64,000 nt of DNA. Source: Actinophytocola sp049647105. GTDB taxonomy: Bacteria; Actinomycetota; Actinomycetes; Mycobacteriales; Pseudonocardiaceae. The position numbers were made by a program, and so were the translations under genes. Position 1 is the first letter of the stretch; the number at the start of each line of letters is the position of its first letter. Shown here in pieces: positions 53,214 to 61,425 of the stretch. Under the pieces are notes generated by a model that saw only the letters and a program-made list of their open reading frames with translations, was not told the origin of the DNA and did no database searches. The stretch lies in NCBI RefSeq assembly GCF_049647105.1, contig NZ_JBARWZ010000036.1, forward strand, positions 37,743 through 101,742. The letters are read 5' to 3'.

Positions 53214-54427
53214 CAGGGGACAGGCACGAGGCGCTCGTGGTCGGCGCCGGACCGGTCGGCATGACCGCCGCGCTGGCTTTGCGGTCGCTGGGGCGGTCGG
53301 TGACCGTACTGGAGGCCGGCGCGCAGGACCGGCTGCGACCCGGCAGCCGGGCGATCTTCGTGCACGGCGTCACCCTCGGCGTGCTGGACCGGTCGTGCCC
53401 CGGCCTCGCGGCCACGCTCGCCGCCCACGGCGTCCTGTGGCACACCAAGCGCACCTTCTACGAGGGCCGCGAGGTCTTCCACCGCGGCTACGCACCACCC
53501 GCGCCGGGCAGTCTGCCGCACTTCACGAGCCTGCCGCAGGTGGACACCGAGCGGCACCTGTTGGCCGCGTGCAAGGAGGCAGGCGTCGAGTTCGCCTGGA
53601 ACAACGCCGTGACCGCCGTCGAGTCCACGCCGGACGGTGTGGTGCTCGAGACCGCCGCCGGTGCGCGGTGGCGGGCCGACTATGTCATCGCCGCCGACGG
53701 CGCGAGCTCCTCGGTGCGCAAGGCCGTGGGCACGGTCATGGACGGCAACCGGTCCGAGGGCTGGTACATCGTCGTCGACACCGAGGAGGACCCGGCCGAC
53801 CCGCTGCCGGTCGAACGGGTCTTCCACTACGGCCACCCGGCCGTCGACGGCCGCAACGTGCTGCTGGTGCCGTTCGCCGGTGGCTGGCGCGTCGACCTTC
53901 AGCTGCACGACACCGACGACCCGGAGGAGCTGCGCCAGGGCGACGGCCTGCGCGACTGGATGCGTGCGGTCATGCCACCCGCGTACGCCGAGCGGGTCAC
54001 GTGGGCGTCGTCGTACCAGTTCCTGCAGGTGGTCGCGGACGACTTCGCCGACTCGCACCGCAGGGTCCTGCTCGTCGGCGAGGCGGCGCACCTGTTCGCC
54101 CCGTTCGGTGCACGGGGCCTGAACTCGGGTGTGCCGGACGCCGACGCGGCCGCCACCGCGGTGCACCTCGCGCTGTCCACCCCGGTCCGGGCCCGCGCGG
54201 TGGCCGCGGTCGAGGACTTCGCCATCTCGCGTCGTCGCGCCGCCCTGTTCAACCGCGACGCGGCCGGGGTGTCGCTCGAACACCTGCGACCCGACGACGA
54301 GGTGCTCGCGAGGCAGCGGGCCGCCGCCGAGGGTGCCTCGGCCGACGAGAAGCTCGGGCACTGGCTGGACATCGCGCCGTACGGGCCGCGCGAGGCGCCG
54401 CGGGCCAACACGATCTACCGGTACTGA
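53210..54427 (+). CDS. FAD-dependent aromatic hydroxylase-like monooxygenase (PHBH fold)
   Basis: The 405-residue flavoprotein has GAGPVG (about 13-18), an ADGASSSVRK DG motif (about 160-170) and a second FAD motif reading GEAAHLFAPFGARGLNSG. In the last motif Glu replaces the usual Asp of GDAAH, a conservative change at a ribose-contact residue. Family members hydroxylate phenolic or heteroaromatic acids with NAD(P)H. It lies between two CoA-ligase genes, so the substrate may be an aryl acid, or an aryl-CoA as in salicylyl-CoA hydroxylases. It could supply gentisate-type rings, which is inference. Confidence 0.85.
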   Translation: MTGDRHEALVVGAGPVGMTAALALRSLGRSVTVLEAGAQDRLRPGSRAIFVHGVTLGVLDRSCPGLAATLAAHGVLWHTKRTFYEGREVFHRGYAPPAPGSLPHFTSLPQVDTERHLLAACKEAGVEFAWNNAVTAVESTPDGVVLETAAGARWRADYVIAADGASSSVRKAVGTVMDGNRSEGWYIVVDTEEDPADPLPVERVFHYGHPAVDGRNVLLVPFAGGWRVDLQLHDTDDPEELRQGDGLRDWMRAVMPPAYAERVTWASSYQFLQVVADDFADSHRRVLLVGEAAHLFAPFGARGLNSGVPDADAAATAVHLALSTPVRARAVAAVEDFAISRRRAALFNRDAAGVSLEHLRPDDEVLARQRAAAEGASADEKLGHWLDIAPYGPREAPRANTIYRY

Positions 54428-54437
54428 GGGGGCACGC

Positions 54438-56063
54438 GTGCAGGGCACGATGGGACGGATGCCGCTGTCGCTCGCGATGGTGCTGCGGCGCGGTGCGGCC
54501 TTCGGCACCCACGCCCGGCTCGTCGGCGTCGACCCGGCGGGCAGTACGACCCGCACGTGGCCGGAGGTGGCGCGGCGGGCCCGCAGGCTCGCCGCCGCGC
54601 TGCCGTCGCTCGGGGTGGCGCCGGGGGAGCGGGTCGGCACGTTCTCGTGGAACCGCCTGCCCCACCTGGAACTGATGTACGGCGTGCCGCTGTCCGGCGC
54701 GGTGTTGCAGCCGCTCAACGTGCGGCTGTTCGGCGAGCAGATCGCGTGGATCGCGGGCCACGCGGAGGACCGGGTGATCTTCGTCGACGCCTCGCTCACC
54801 CACCGGCTCGCGGAGATCAGGCCGTTGCTGTCCGGTGTGGACCGGTACGTGGTGATGCCGGACGGCACGGCGCCGCACCCCGGCTTCTCCGACGCCGTCG
54901 ACTACGAGGAGCTGCTGGCCGCCGCACCCGACGACGAGCAGGCCGAGCCGGACGAGTGGGCCGCCGCCTGCCTCTGCTACACCAGCGGCACCACCGGCAA
55001 CCCGAAGGGCGTCGTCTACACCCACCGCTCGCTCACCCTGCACGCGATGAGCGCGCTGTTCGCCGACTCGTTCGCGGTCCGGGAACGCGACGTGCTCCTC
55101 CCGCTCACGCCCCTGTTCCACGCCACCGCGTGGGGCCTGCCGTACGCGGCCGCGCTCGCCGGGGCGTCGCTGGTGCTCGCGGGCCAGGACACGAGCCCGA
55201 GGGCCATCGTGGACCTGGTGCGTGGCGAGGGCGTGACCATGGCCGCGGGGGTGCCGACGTTCTGGCTGGCCGTCGACCAGCTCGCCGACGCCGATCTCGG
55301 TGGCCTGGAACGGATCCTGTGCGGTGGCTCGGCGATCCCGCTCGACCTCGTCGCGCGCTACCACCGCCGCGGCGTGCGGATGCAGCAGGGCTGGGGCATG
55401 ACCGAGATGTCCCCGTCCGGCAACCTCACCAACGTCCGCGCCCGGCTCGAGGGCCTGCCGGAGGAACAGCGGCACGCCCTGCACGCCACCCAGGGGCTCA
55501 CCACGCCCGGCGTCGAGCTGCGGGTGGTCGGCGACGACGGCACCCCGCTGCCGTCCGACGGGGTGTCGGCCGGGGAGGTCGAGGTGCGTGGCCCGTGGGT
55601 CACCGAGTCCTACCACCGCCCCGACGACGACAGCAACGAGACCCGGTTCCGTGACGGCTGGCTGCGCACCGGCGACGTCGGCACCGTCGACGCCGACGGC
55701 TACCTGCGGGTGCTGGACCGCACGAAGGACCTCATCAAGTCCGGTGGCGAGTGGATCAGCTCGATCGAGCTGGAGAACCACCTCATGGACCATCCCGGGG
55801 TCGCGCGGGCCGCGGTCATCGCGGTGCCGCACCCGGAGTGGGTCGAACGGCCCGCCGCGCTGGTCGTCGCGACCGGCGACGTGACCGCGGGGGAGCTGCG
55901 GGACCACCTGCGCGGGCGGGTGGCCGGCTGGTGGGTGCCGGAGCTGGTCGAGTTCGTCGACGACCTCCCGCTGACCGCCACCGGCAAGTTCGACAAGCGC
56001 CGCATCCGGCAGCTCTGGCAGACCACGCTCACCGCGCCGCACGAGTCGAGGAGGACTTCATGA
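54438..56063 (+). CDS. AMP-forming acyl/aryl-CoA ligase
   Basis: The 541-residue ANL enzyme has the core motifs in order: YTSGTTGNPKGV (A3), GWGMTEMSP (A5), WLRTGDVG (A7), DRTKDLIKSGGEWIS (A8) and TGKFDKRRI with the catalytic lysine (A10). It resembles medium-chain acyl-CoA ligases. A GAGGGGG site 5 bases upstream favours GTG 54438 over ATG 54450. Its last codon overlaps the ATG of a repeat-derived mini-ORF. It presumably activates the acid made or imported by this locus. Confidence 0.9.
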   Translation: MQGTMGRMPLSLAMVLRRGAAFGTHARLVGVDPAGSTTRTWPEVARRARRLAAALPSLGVAPGERVGTFSWNRLPHLELMYGVPLSGAVLQPLNVRLFGEQIAWIAGHAEDRVIFVDASLTHRLAEIRPLLSGVDRYVVMPDGTAPHPGFSDAVDYEELLAAAPDDEQAEPDEWAAACLCYTSGTTGNPKGVVYTHRSLTLHAMSALFADSFAVRERDVLLPLTPLFHATAWGLPYAAALAGASLVLAGQDTSPRAIVDLVRGEGVTMAAGVPTFWLAVDQLADADLGGLERILCGGSAIPLDLVARYHRRGVRMQQGWGMTEMSPSGNLTNVRARLEGLPEEQRHALHATQGLTTPGVELRVVGDDGTPLPSDGVSAGEVEVRGPWVTESYHRPDDDSNETRFRDGWLRTGDVGTVDADGYLRVLDRTKDLIKSGGEWISSIELENHLMDHPGVARAAVIAVPHPEWVERPAALVVATGDVTAGELRDHLRGRVAGWWVPELVEFVDDLPLTATGKFDKRRIRQLWQTTLTAPHESRRTS

Positions 56064-56182
56064 GTGGAGCTTGCGGAACGAATCATCAATGTTCATGCCG
56101 CCCGCGCGTCCGCGGAGGGCGCTGGAGGAGCGGAGCCTGCGGAGCGTTCCGGCGCCACGCAGCGGGCGAGGGGGTGGCATGA
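56060..56182 (+). CDS. 40-aa repeat-derived mini-ORF bridging two coupled genes
   Basis: This frame starts in an ATGA overlap with the ligase stop and ends in an ATGA overlap with the thiolase start. Its first residues MSGACGTNHQ match the repeat-encoded start of the PrpD-like protein at 45.7 kb, and a second copy (RSGACGAF) follows. It has no recognisable domain. The likely origin is insertion of a short repeat between two formerly coupled genes, with the new frame letting ribosomes pass across. Expression as a protein is uncertain. Confidence 0.4.
   Translation: MSGACGTNHQCSCRPRVRGGRWRSGACGAFRRHAAGEGVA
56064..56090 (+). repeat. single copy of the GAGCTTGCGGA-type repeat
   Basis: This copy matches the minus-strand units at 45621-45710 over about 26 bases with two differences (GTGGAGCTTGCGGAACGAAT...). 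As in that locus, it begins right after an ATGA stop-start overlap. Confidence 0.85.
56130..56146 (+). repeat. partial copy of the same repeat
   Basis: GCGGAGCCTGCGGAGCG differs at one base from the repeat core GCGGAGCTTGCGGAGCG. It lies 40 bases after the fuller copy, inside the mini-ORF. Confidence 0.6.
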
Positions 56183-57354
56183 GACTGGACAACGTGGCCG
56201 TACCACTGGGACTGGGCTGGTCGTCGCCGTTCACCCGGTGGCAGGGGCCGCTGTCGGAACTGTCGAGCATCGACCTGGCCGTGGACGTCACCGGCCGGGC
56301 ACTGTCCGCGCGCGGGTTCGACCCCGCCGAGGTCACACACGCCGTCCTGGGCACGACCGTGCCGCAGGAGACCGGGTTCTACGGGGTCACCTCCGTCGCA
56401 CCGCGCCTCGGCATGCCCTCGGTGACCGGGCCGGTCATCTCGCAGGCATGTGCCACGTCGGCCGCCGTGCTGCAGGCCGCGGCCGTGCAGGTCCAGCTGG
56501 GCGCGCACCGCACGGTTCTCGCCGTCGCCGCCGACCGCACCAGCAACGGCCCGCTCATGGTCTACCCGTCACCCGTCCGCCCAGGCGGCGCGCCACGCAC
56601 CGAGCACTGGGTGCTCGACCCCATGGGCACCGACCCGACGACCGGCGACTCGATGCTCGCCACGGCCGAGAACGTCGCCGCCGACGAGGACTTCACCCGC
56701 CAGGAGCTGGACGACGTGACGCTGCTGCGCCACGAGCAGTACCGGTCGGCGCTGGCCGAGCAGGGGCGCTACCTGGTCGAGGTGCACGTCCCCGGCCGCA
56801 AGGGACACACGGTGGTGGCCGAGGACGTCGGCGTGCACCCGGCCACGCAGGAGGGCCTCGCGAAGCTGGCGCCGGTCACGCCGGGCGGCGTGGTCACCTA
56901 CGGCTCGCAGACCCACCCCGGCGATGGCACCGCGGGGGTCGTACTGTCCACTGTGGACGCGGCGCGGGCGCTCGGCGGTGGGGTGGCGAGGATCCTGGCC
57001 GTGGCGTTCGCGAGGGTCGAGCCCGCCAGGATGCCGAAGGCGCCGGTCCCGGCCGCCAACGCCGCGCTCACGGACGCGGGGCTGGCCATCGAGGACATCG
57101 ACGTGGTCACCACGCACAACCCGTTCGCGGTCAACGACCTCTACTTCCACCGGCAGACCGGGTTCCCCCTCGAGGACATGAACCCGTACGGCTCCAGCCT
57201 CGTGTACGGGCACCCACAGGGGCCGACCGGACTGCGTGCCGTGGTGGAGCTGATCGAGGCACTACGCACCCGAGGCGGCGGCCGGGGCCTGTTCACCGGC
57301 TGCGCGGCGGGCGACACCGCGGGCGCACTCGTCATCGAGGTCGACGACCGGTAG
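56179..57354 (+). CDS. thiolase-family protein
   Basis: The 391-residue protein has the thiolase nucleophile C91 in ISQACATS, a His in YGHPQGPTG and a second Cys in FTGCAAGD, the usual catalytic set. The NEAF loop is altered to HNPFAVND, and the GHPxGASG loop has P-T in place of A-S, as in divergent thiolases. It could split a beta-keto acyl-CoA formed after ring cleavage. It is translationally coupled to the 40-aa ORF and ends the operon. Confidence 0.85.
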   Translation: MRLDNVAVPLGLGWSSPFTRWQGPLSELSSIDLAVDVTGRALSARGFDPAEVTHAVLGTTVPQETGFYGVTSVAPRLGMPSVTGPVISQACATSAAVLQAAAVQVQLGAHRTVLAVAADRTSNGPLMVYPSPVRPGGAPRTEHWVLDPMGTDPTTGDSMLATAENVAADEDFTRQELDDVTLLRHEQYRSALAEQGRYLVEVHVPGRKGHTVVAEDVGVHPATQEGLAKLAPVTPGGVVTYGSQTHPGDGTAGVVLSTVDAARALGGGVARILAVAFARVEPARMPKAPVPAANAALTDAGLAIEDIDVVTTHNPFAVNDLYFHRQTGFPLEDMNPYGSSLVYGHPQGPTGLRAVVELIEALRTRGGGRGLFTGCAAGDTAGALVIEVDDR

Positions 57355-57358
57355 GGAC

Positions 57359-57372
57359 GGCCCCGAAGGGCC
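57359..57372. terminator. hairpin between convergent genes
   Basis: GGCCC-CGAA-GGGCC is a perfect 5-bp GC stem with a CGAA tetraloop, followed by TT. It fills most of the 23-base gap between the convergent thiolase and ATPase genes and suits a bidirectional terminator. Confidence 0.6.
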
Positions 57373-57377
57373 TTGGG

Positions 57378-58511
57378 TCAAGTCGGGAGGATCAGTACGT
57401 CCTCCGCGCGGACGGTCACGGTCGCCGACTCACCCTGCGCCACATCATGGTCGCCCAGCAAGCGGAACGACTGCTCACCCGCCTTCGCAAGAGTCTCCGT
57501 ATGCGCGCCAAGGAACAGCACCGCCGTCACCGTCACGGGCCAGGCGTTGTCACCAGCTGTGTCCCCGAGCCGCGTCCGTTCCGGCCGGAACAATGCCACG
57601 GCCTCGGTACCGACCGCGAGGTCGGCGCGCACGCCGGTCACCTCACCGAGGTCGGTCGACAGCGTCGTGGTCCGGTCGTCGTGCCGGGTCACCGTGCCGG
57701 TGAGCTCGTTGCTGGTGCCCACGAAGTTCGCGACGTAGCGGGAGACCGGCCGGCGGTAGATCGTCGCCGGGTCGGCCAGCTGCCGCACGCTGCCCTGGCC
57801 CATCACCGCGATGCGGTGCGCGAGCTCCATCGCCTCGGTCTGGTCGTGGGTCACGTACACGGCCGCGAACCCCAGCTCCCGCTGCATCGACAGCAGCTCC
57901 AGCCGCAGCTGCTCCCGCACCTTCGCGTCCACGTTGGACAGCGGCTCGTCGAACAGCACCAGGTCGTCGCCGCCGACGATGGCGCGGGCGAGCGCGATCC
58001 GCTGCTGCTGCCCGCCGCTCATCTGGTTCGGATACTGCCGCGCCAGCTCCGGCGTGCCCACCATCTCCAGCACCTCGCGCACCCGGCGGTCCACAGTGGC
58101 CCTGCCGGGCCGAGGGCGGGCGTTGCGCAGCGGGTACGCGATGTTGTCGTACGCGGTCATGTGCGGCCACAGCGCGTAGGACTGGAAGATCATGGAGAGC
58201 CTGCGCCGCTCGGGTGGCAGATCGATGCCACGCGAAGCCGAGAACACCTCCTGCCCGCGCAACGAGACGCTGCCCGCGTCGGCGCGCTCCAGCCCGGCGA
58301 TGATGCGCAGCAACGTCGTCTTGCCGCACCCGCTCGGTCCGAGCAGCACGAGGAACTCGCCGGACCGCACGTCGATGGACACGTCGTCGACCGCGTTCGC
58401 GATCGTGCCGTCGGCGCGGCGGAACGCCTTGGACAGGCCGCTGACCCGGACCACGGGCTCCGCGCCGTCCGGAACGGGGCGGGTGGCGGAGTCCTGTGCC
58501 ATGAGTGTCAT
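57378..58511 (-). CDS. Pot/Fbp-type ABC transporter ATP-binding protein
   Basis: The 377-residue ATPase has Walker A GPSGCGKTT, FQSYALWPHMTAYDN, signature MSGGQQQRIALARAI, Walker B LVLFDEPLSNVD and VTHDQTEAMELA, then a TOBE-type C-terminal domain from about residue 270. The layout matches PotA/FbpC importers. ATG 58511 is favoured because it overlaps the permease stop by ATGA; an upstream in-frame start at 58544 also exists. It forms one transporter with the next two genes. Confidence 0.9.
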   Translation of the reverse strand: MTLMAQDSATRPVPDGAEPVVRVSGLSKAFRRADGTIANAVDDVSIDVRSGEFLVLLGPSGCGKTTLLRIIAGLERADAGSVSLRGQEVFSASRGIDLPPERRRLSMIFQSYALWPHMTAYDNIAYPLRNARPRPGRATVDRRVREVLEMVGTPELARQYPNQMSGGQQQRIALARAIVGGDDLVLFDEPLSNVDAKVREQLRLELLSMQRELGFAAVYVTHDQTEAMELAHRIAVMGQGSVRQLADPATIYRRPVSRYVANFVGTSNELTGTVTRHDDRTTTLSTDLGEVTGVRADLAVGTEAVALFRPERTRLGDTAGDNAWPVTVTAVLFLGAHTETLAKAGEQSFRLLGDHDVAQGESATVTVRAEDVLILPT

Positions 58512-60283
58512 CTCGCTCCTGTCGGGGTCGTCGGTGTGCTCCACCGCGCGCTCCGCCTGCTCAGCACCATGACCACGAGCACGACAGCACAGCTGATCAC
58601 CGTGAGCACAGTGGACAGTGCGGCGAGCGTGGCGTACGAGCCGTTCTGGTAGATCTCGAGGATCCGGAAGCCCACCACCGGGTTGCCGGTCCCCGCGAGG
58701 ATCGACGACGCGGTGAGGTCGCCGATCATCCGGACGAACAGCAGTGCCCAGCCGGTGATCAGCCCGGGCAGCATCAGCGGCAGGTAGACGCGCCGGAACG
58801 TGCGTGCCTCGCCAGCACCGCCGACCCGGGACGCCTCGGGCAGCTCACCGCCGACCTGTGCCACGGCGGCGTCGGCCGCGACCGCCGCCTGCGGCAGGTA
58901 CAGCGCGAGGTAGGCGAGCAGCAGGATCGTGAGCGTGCCGCCCAGTTCGAACGGCGGACCGGCCAGCGCGAGCACGAACCCGACGGCGAGCACGATGTGC
59001 GACAGCGTCGAGGGGAACTTGATCGCGCCGTCGAGGAACCGGCCGAGCCTGCCCGCCTTGCTCACGTACAAGGCGACGACGGCCGCCACGCCGATGCCGA
59101 TGGTGGCACCGAGCAGGCCGAGCCCGAGGCTGTTGAGCAGCGCCTCCTGGGTGGTGGAGTCGTCGATGATCGCCCTGCGCAACGCGTCGAAGCCCAGCGC
59201 GCCCCAGTTGATCTTCGTGGTCCAGAACCCGGTCAGCGAGACGATCAGGAGGGCGACCAGGGGTAGCACGGTCGTCACCACCAGGTACAGCACCATGAGC
59301 GCGCGTACCGGGCCGCGCCACCGGCCGAGCCGGATCCGGCTCACCCGCTGCCCCTTGCCGCCCACCGTGGCGTGCCTGCCCCGGCCCACGACCAACCGCT
59401 GCGCCCACCACGCGAGCGCGACGAACACGACGACGATCAGGCTCAGCCCCACCGCGACCCCGGTTCGGGACGGGTACTCGGCGAGCGACTCCACGATCCG
59501 CACGGACAGGATGTCGATGTCCGCGCCGGTGCCGATGACCGCGGGGATGGAGAACAGCCCGAAGCCGCTCCACAGCATCAGCAGCACCGCTCCCGCGAGA
59601 CTCGGCTGCACGCCGGGCATCGTGACCTTGCGCAGTGTCCTGAGTGGACCGGCGCCGCTGACCCGGCTCTGCTCCTCCAGGCTGGGGTCGAGGTTGCGCA
59701 GCCCGGCGGAGGCGAGCATGAACGCGTAGGGCACCTGGTAGATCGTGTAGACACCGATCAGGCCGTACCAGGAGTAGATGTCGAACGGCCCCTCGGTCAT
59801 GGTGATCCCGACCGCCCCGAGCAGGTCCCGCAGCACGCTGTTGAGGTAGCCCGCGCGGGGGGAGAGCAGCAGAACCCAGCCGATCGCGCCCGCGACCGGC
59901 GGCAGCAGGAAGGGCACCATCGGCAACGCGTCGGTGAGCACGCCCATCCGCGCGTCGGTGCGCTCGTTGACCCACGCGAGCACGGTGCCGATCACCAGTG
60001 CGATGGCGGTGCTGGCGACGACCACCACGATGGTGTTGACCAACAGCGCCACCAGCCCCGGCTCGGCGAGCGTCTCCCGGATCGGGCCGAGGTCCAGGCT
60101 GCCGCCGGAGAACAGGAGGCGGTGCACCACGGCGCCGAGCGGGTAGAGCGCGAGGGCCGCGAACAGGACGGCGATCCCGATGCTGACCTTGCCGAAGGCC
60201 GAGACCGGCCGTCGCCGGGGACGGCGGGCCGGCCGGTCGGTGGACCGAGGGACGGGTCGCAGGTCAGTCGGCACCGAGGGCAC
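58508..60283 (-). CDS. Fbp-type ABC transporter permease with two membrane domains
   Basis: The 591-residue protein contains two BPD-type permease domains, as is normal for FbpB/ThiP-like importers: one at about 75-305 and one at about 375-570. EAA-like loops are seen in EEQSRVSGAGPLRTLRKV and PEASRVGGAGEARTFRRV. About 12 membrane segments are expected. GTG 60283 overlaps the binding-protein gene by 20 bases; GTG 60274 is an alternative. The ligand could be ferric iron, an aminophosphonate or an organic anion. Confidence 0.9.
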   Translation of the reverse strand: MPSVPTDLRPVPRSTDRPARRPRRRPVSAFGKVSIGIAVLFAALALYPLGAVVHRLLFSGGSLDLGPIRETLAEPGLVALLVNTIVVVVASTAIALVIGTVLAWVNERTDARMGVLTDALPMVPFLLPPVAGAIGWVLLLSPRAGYLNSVLRDLLGAVGITMTEGPFDIYSWYGLIGVYTIYQVPYAFMLASAGLRNLDPSLEEQSRVSGAGPLRTLRKVTMPGVQPSLAGAVLLMLWSGFGLFSIPAVIGTGADIDILSVRIVESLAEYPSRTGVAVGLSLIVVVFVALAWWAQRLVVGRGRHATVGGKGQRVSRIRLGRWRGPVRALMVLYLVVTTVLPLVALLIVSLTGFWTTKINWGALGFDALRRAIIDDSTTQEALLNSLGLGLLGATIGIGVAAVVALYVSKAGRLGRFLDGAIKFPSTLSHIVLAVGFVLALAGPPFELGGTLTILLLAYLALYLPQAAVAADAAVAQVGGELPEASRVGGAGEARTFRRVYLPLMLPGLITGWALLFVRMIGDLTASSILAGTGNPVVGFRILEIYQNGSYATLAALSTVLTVISCAVVLVVMVLSRRSARWSTPTTPTGAR

Positions 60284-61313
60284 CGAGGATCTCCTTCTCC
60301 AACTTGGCGGCGTCCGCGTGGGAGACGCGGGTGAACTTGGCGGGCATCTTGGCCTTGTCGTACGGCGACACCGATCCAGGCTGGCTGTTGAGGATCTTGT
60401 TGCCCTCCTCGGACAGCACGAAGTGGGTGAACAGCCGGGCCGCGTTCGGGTGCTCCGCCTCGGTCGCGATCCCGGCGACGATCTCGGGGCCGTTGGTGAG
60501 GTCCGGGACGTTGATGGCGACCGGGGCGCCCTTGTCCTTGACCGGCTGCACGGCCGAGGTCACGTTCGGCACGGTGATCGCGCCCTCACCCGCCGCCATC
60601 GCCTCCGTGAGCGGCACCGTGCCGTCGTAGAAGCGGGCGACCTGCTCGCCGAGGTCTTCGAGGTAGTCGATGCCATACTCTTGCTCGATCATGTACCAGA
60701 AGTCCACATAGGCCGGTGAGGACTTCGGGTTCGCCATGAGGATCTTGCCCTTCCACTTCGGGTCGAGCAGGTCGGGCCAGTCCTTCGGGGCATCGGCCTG
60801 CGACACCTCGTCGGTGTTGTAGCCGAAGCCGGACGGCTGCACCTGCACCACGGCGGTGCCCGGGTCGGCGAGCACGAAGTCCTCAGGCAGCCCGGCCGGG
60901 TAGTCGGGGATCTCCGCGTCCGGCAGCGGGGTCAGCCAGTCCTTGGCGACGCCGTCGGCGTAGAAGGGGGAGTTCGACACCATGATCATGTCCGCGCCCG
61001 GCTTGCCTGCCTCCGCCTCGGCGGAGAACCGCTGGGCAAGGGGCGCGGCGGTGAGCCGGACGAAGCTCGCGTCGATGCCGTACTTCTCGGTGAACGCGTC
61101 GGCGAGCGCCTGGGCCACGTCCTCCGGCGGTACCGAGTAGAAGGTGACACCGCCTTCCTCGCGTGCTTTCGTGATGAGGTCGGCCAGCGCCTTGTTGCCC
61201 GCCTTCGCGGCCTCGTCGGCGGCCGCCTCGCCGTCGCCGCCGCCACCGCAGGCGGTCAGGCCGAGGAGGGCGACGGCCGCCAGCGCGGCCCCGAATCTGG
61301 TGCGTAGAGCCAT
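60264..61313 (-). CDS. family 1/Fbp-type ABC transporter solute-binding lipoprotein
   Basis: The 349-residue protein has a signal sequence and lipobox LGLTAC followed by a Gly-rich linker. The mature part resembles Fe3+/2-aminoethylphosphonate-type binding proteins (GVTFYSVPPEDVAQALADAF, WPDLLDPKWKGKILMANP, FTHFVLSEEGNKIL). AAGGAG 5 bases before the second ATG favours 61313. The tyrosine pair typical of ferric-binding proteins is not obvious, so an organic ligand is quite possible. Confidence 0.88.
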   Translation of the reverse strand: MALRTRFGAALAAVALLGLTACGGGGDGEAAADEAAKAGNKALADLITKAREEGGVTFYSVPPEDVAQALADAFTEKYGIDASFVRLTAAPLAQRFSAEAEAGKPGADMIMVSNSPFYADGVAKDWLTPLPDAEIPDYPAGLPEDFVLADPGTAVVQVQPSGFGYNTDEVSQADAPKDWPDLLDPKWKGKILMANPKSSPAYVDFWYMIEQEYGIDYLEDLGEQVARFYDGTVPLTEAMAAGEGAITVPNVTSAVQPVKDKGAPVAINVPDLTNGPEIVAGIATEAEHPNAARLFTHFVLSEEGNKILNSQPGSVSPYDKAKMPAKFTRVSHADAAKLEKEILGALGAD

Positions 61314-61379
61314 CATTGCTCCTTGGCGAACTGGGCCTGCACTGCGTGTCAGGTCACATACATTGACGCTGATACAAAG

Positions 61380-61389
61380 AAGTGTCAAG
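61380..61389 (-). promoter_or_regulatory. CTTGACACTT box upstream of the importer
   Basis: The minus strand reads CTTGACACTT, containing a consensus -35 TTGACA, about 65 bases upstream of the binding-protein start. The same 10-mer occurs at 62627-62636 in front of the P450 pair. It may be a shared promoter element or a regulator site. Confidence 0.45.
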
Positions 61390-61425
61390 AGCTTGCTGAG
61401 CTGGTCGCGTGGCGTGCGTGGCCCC

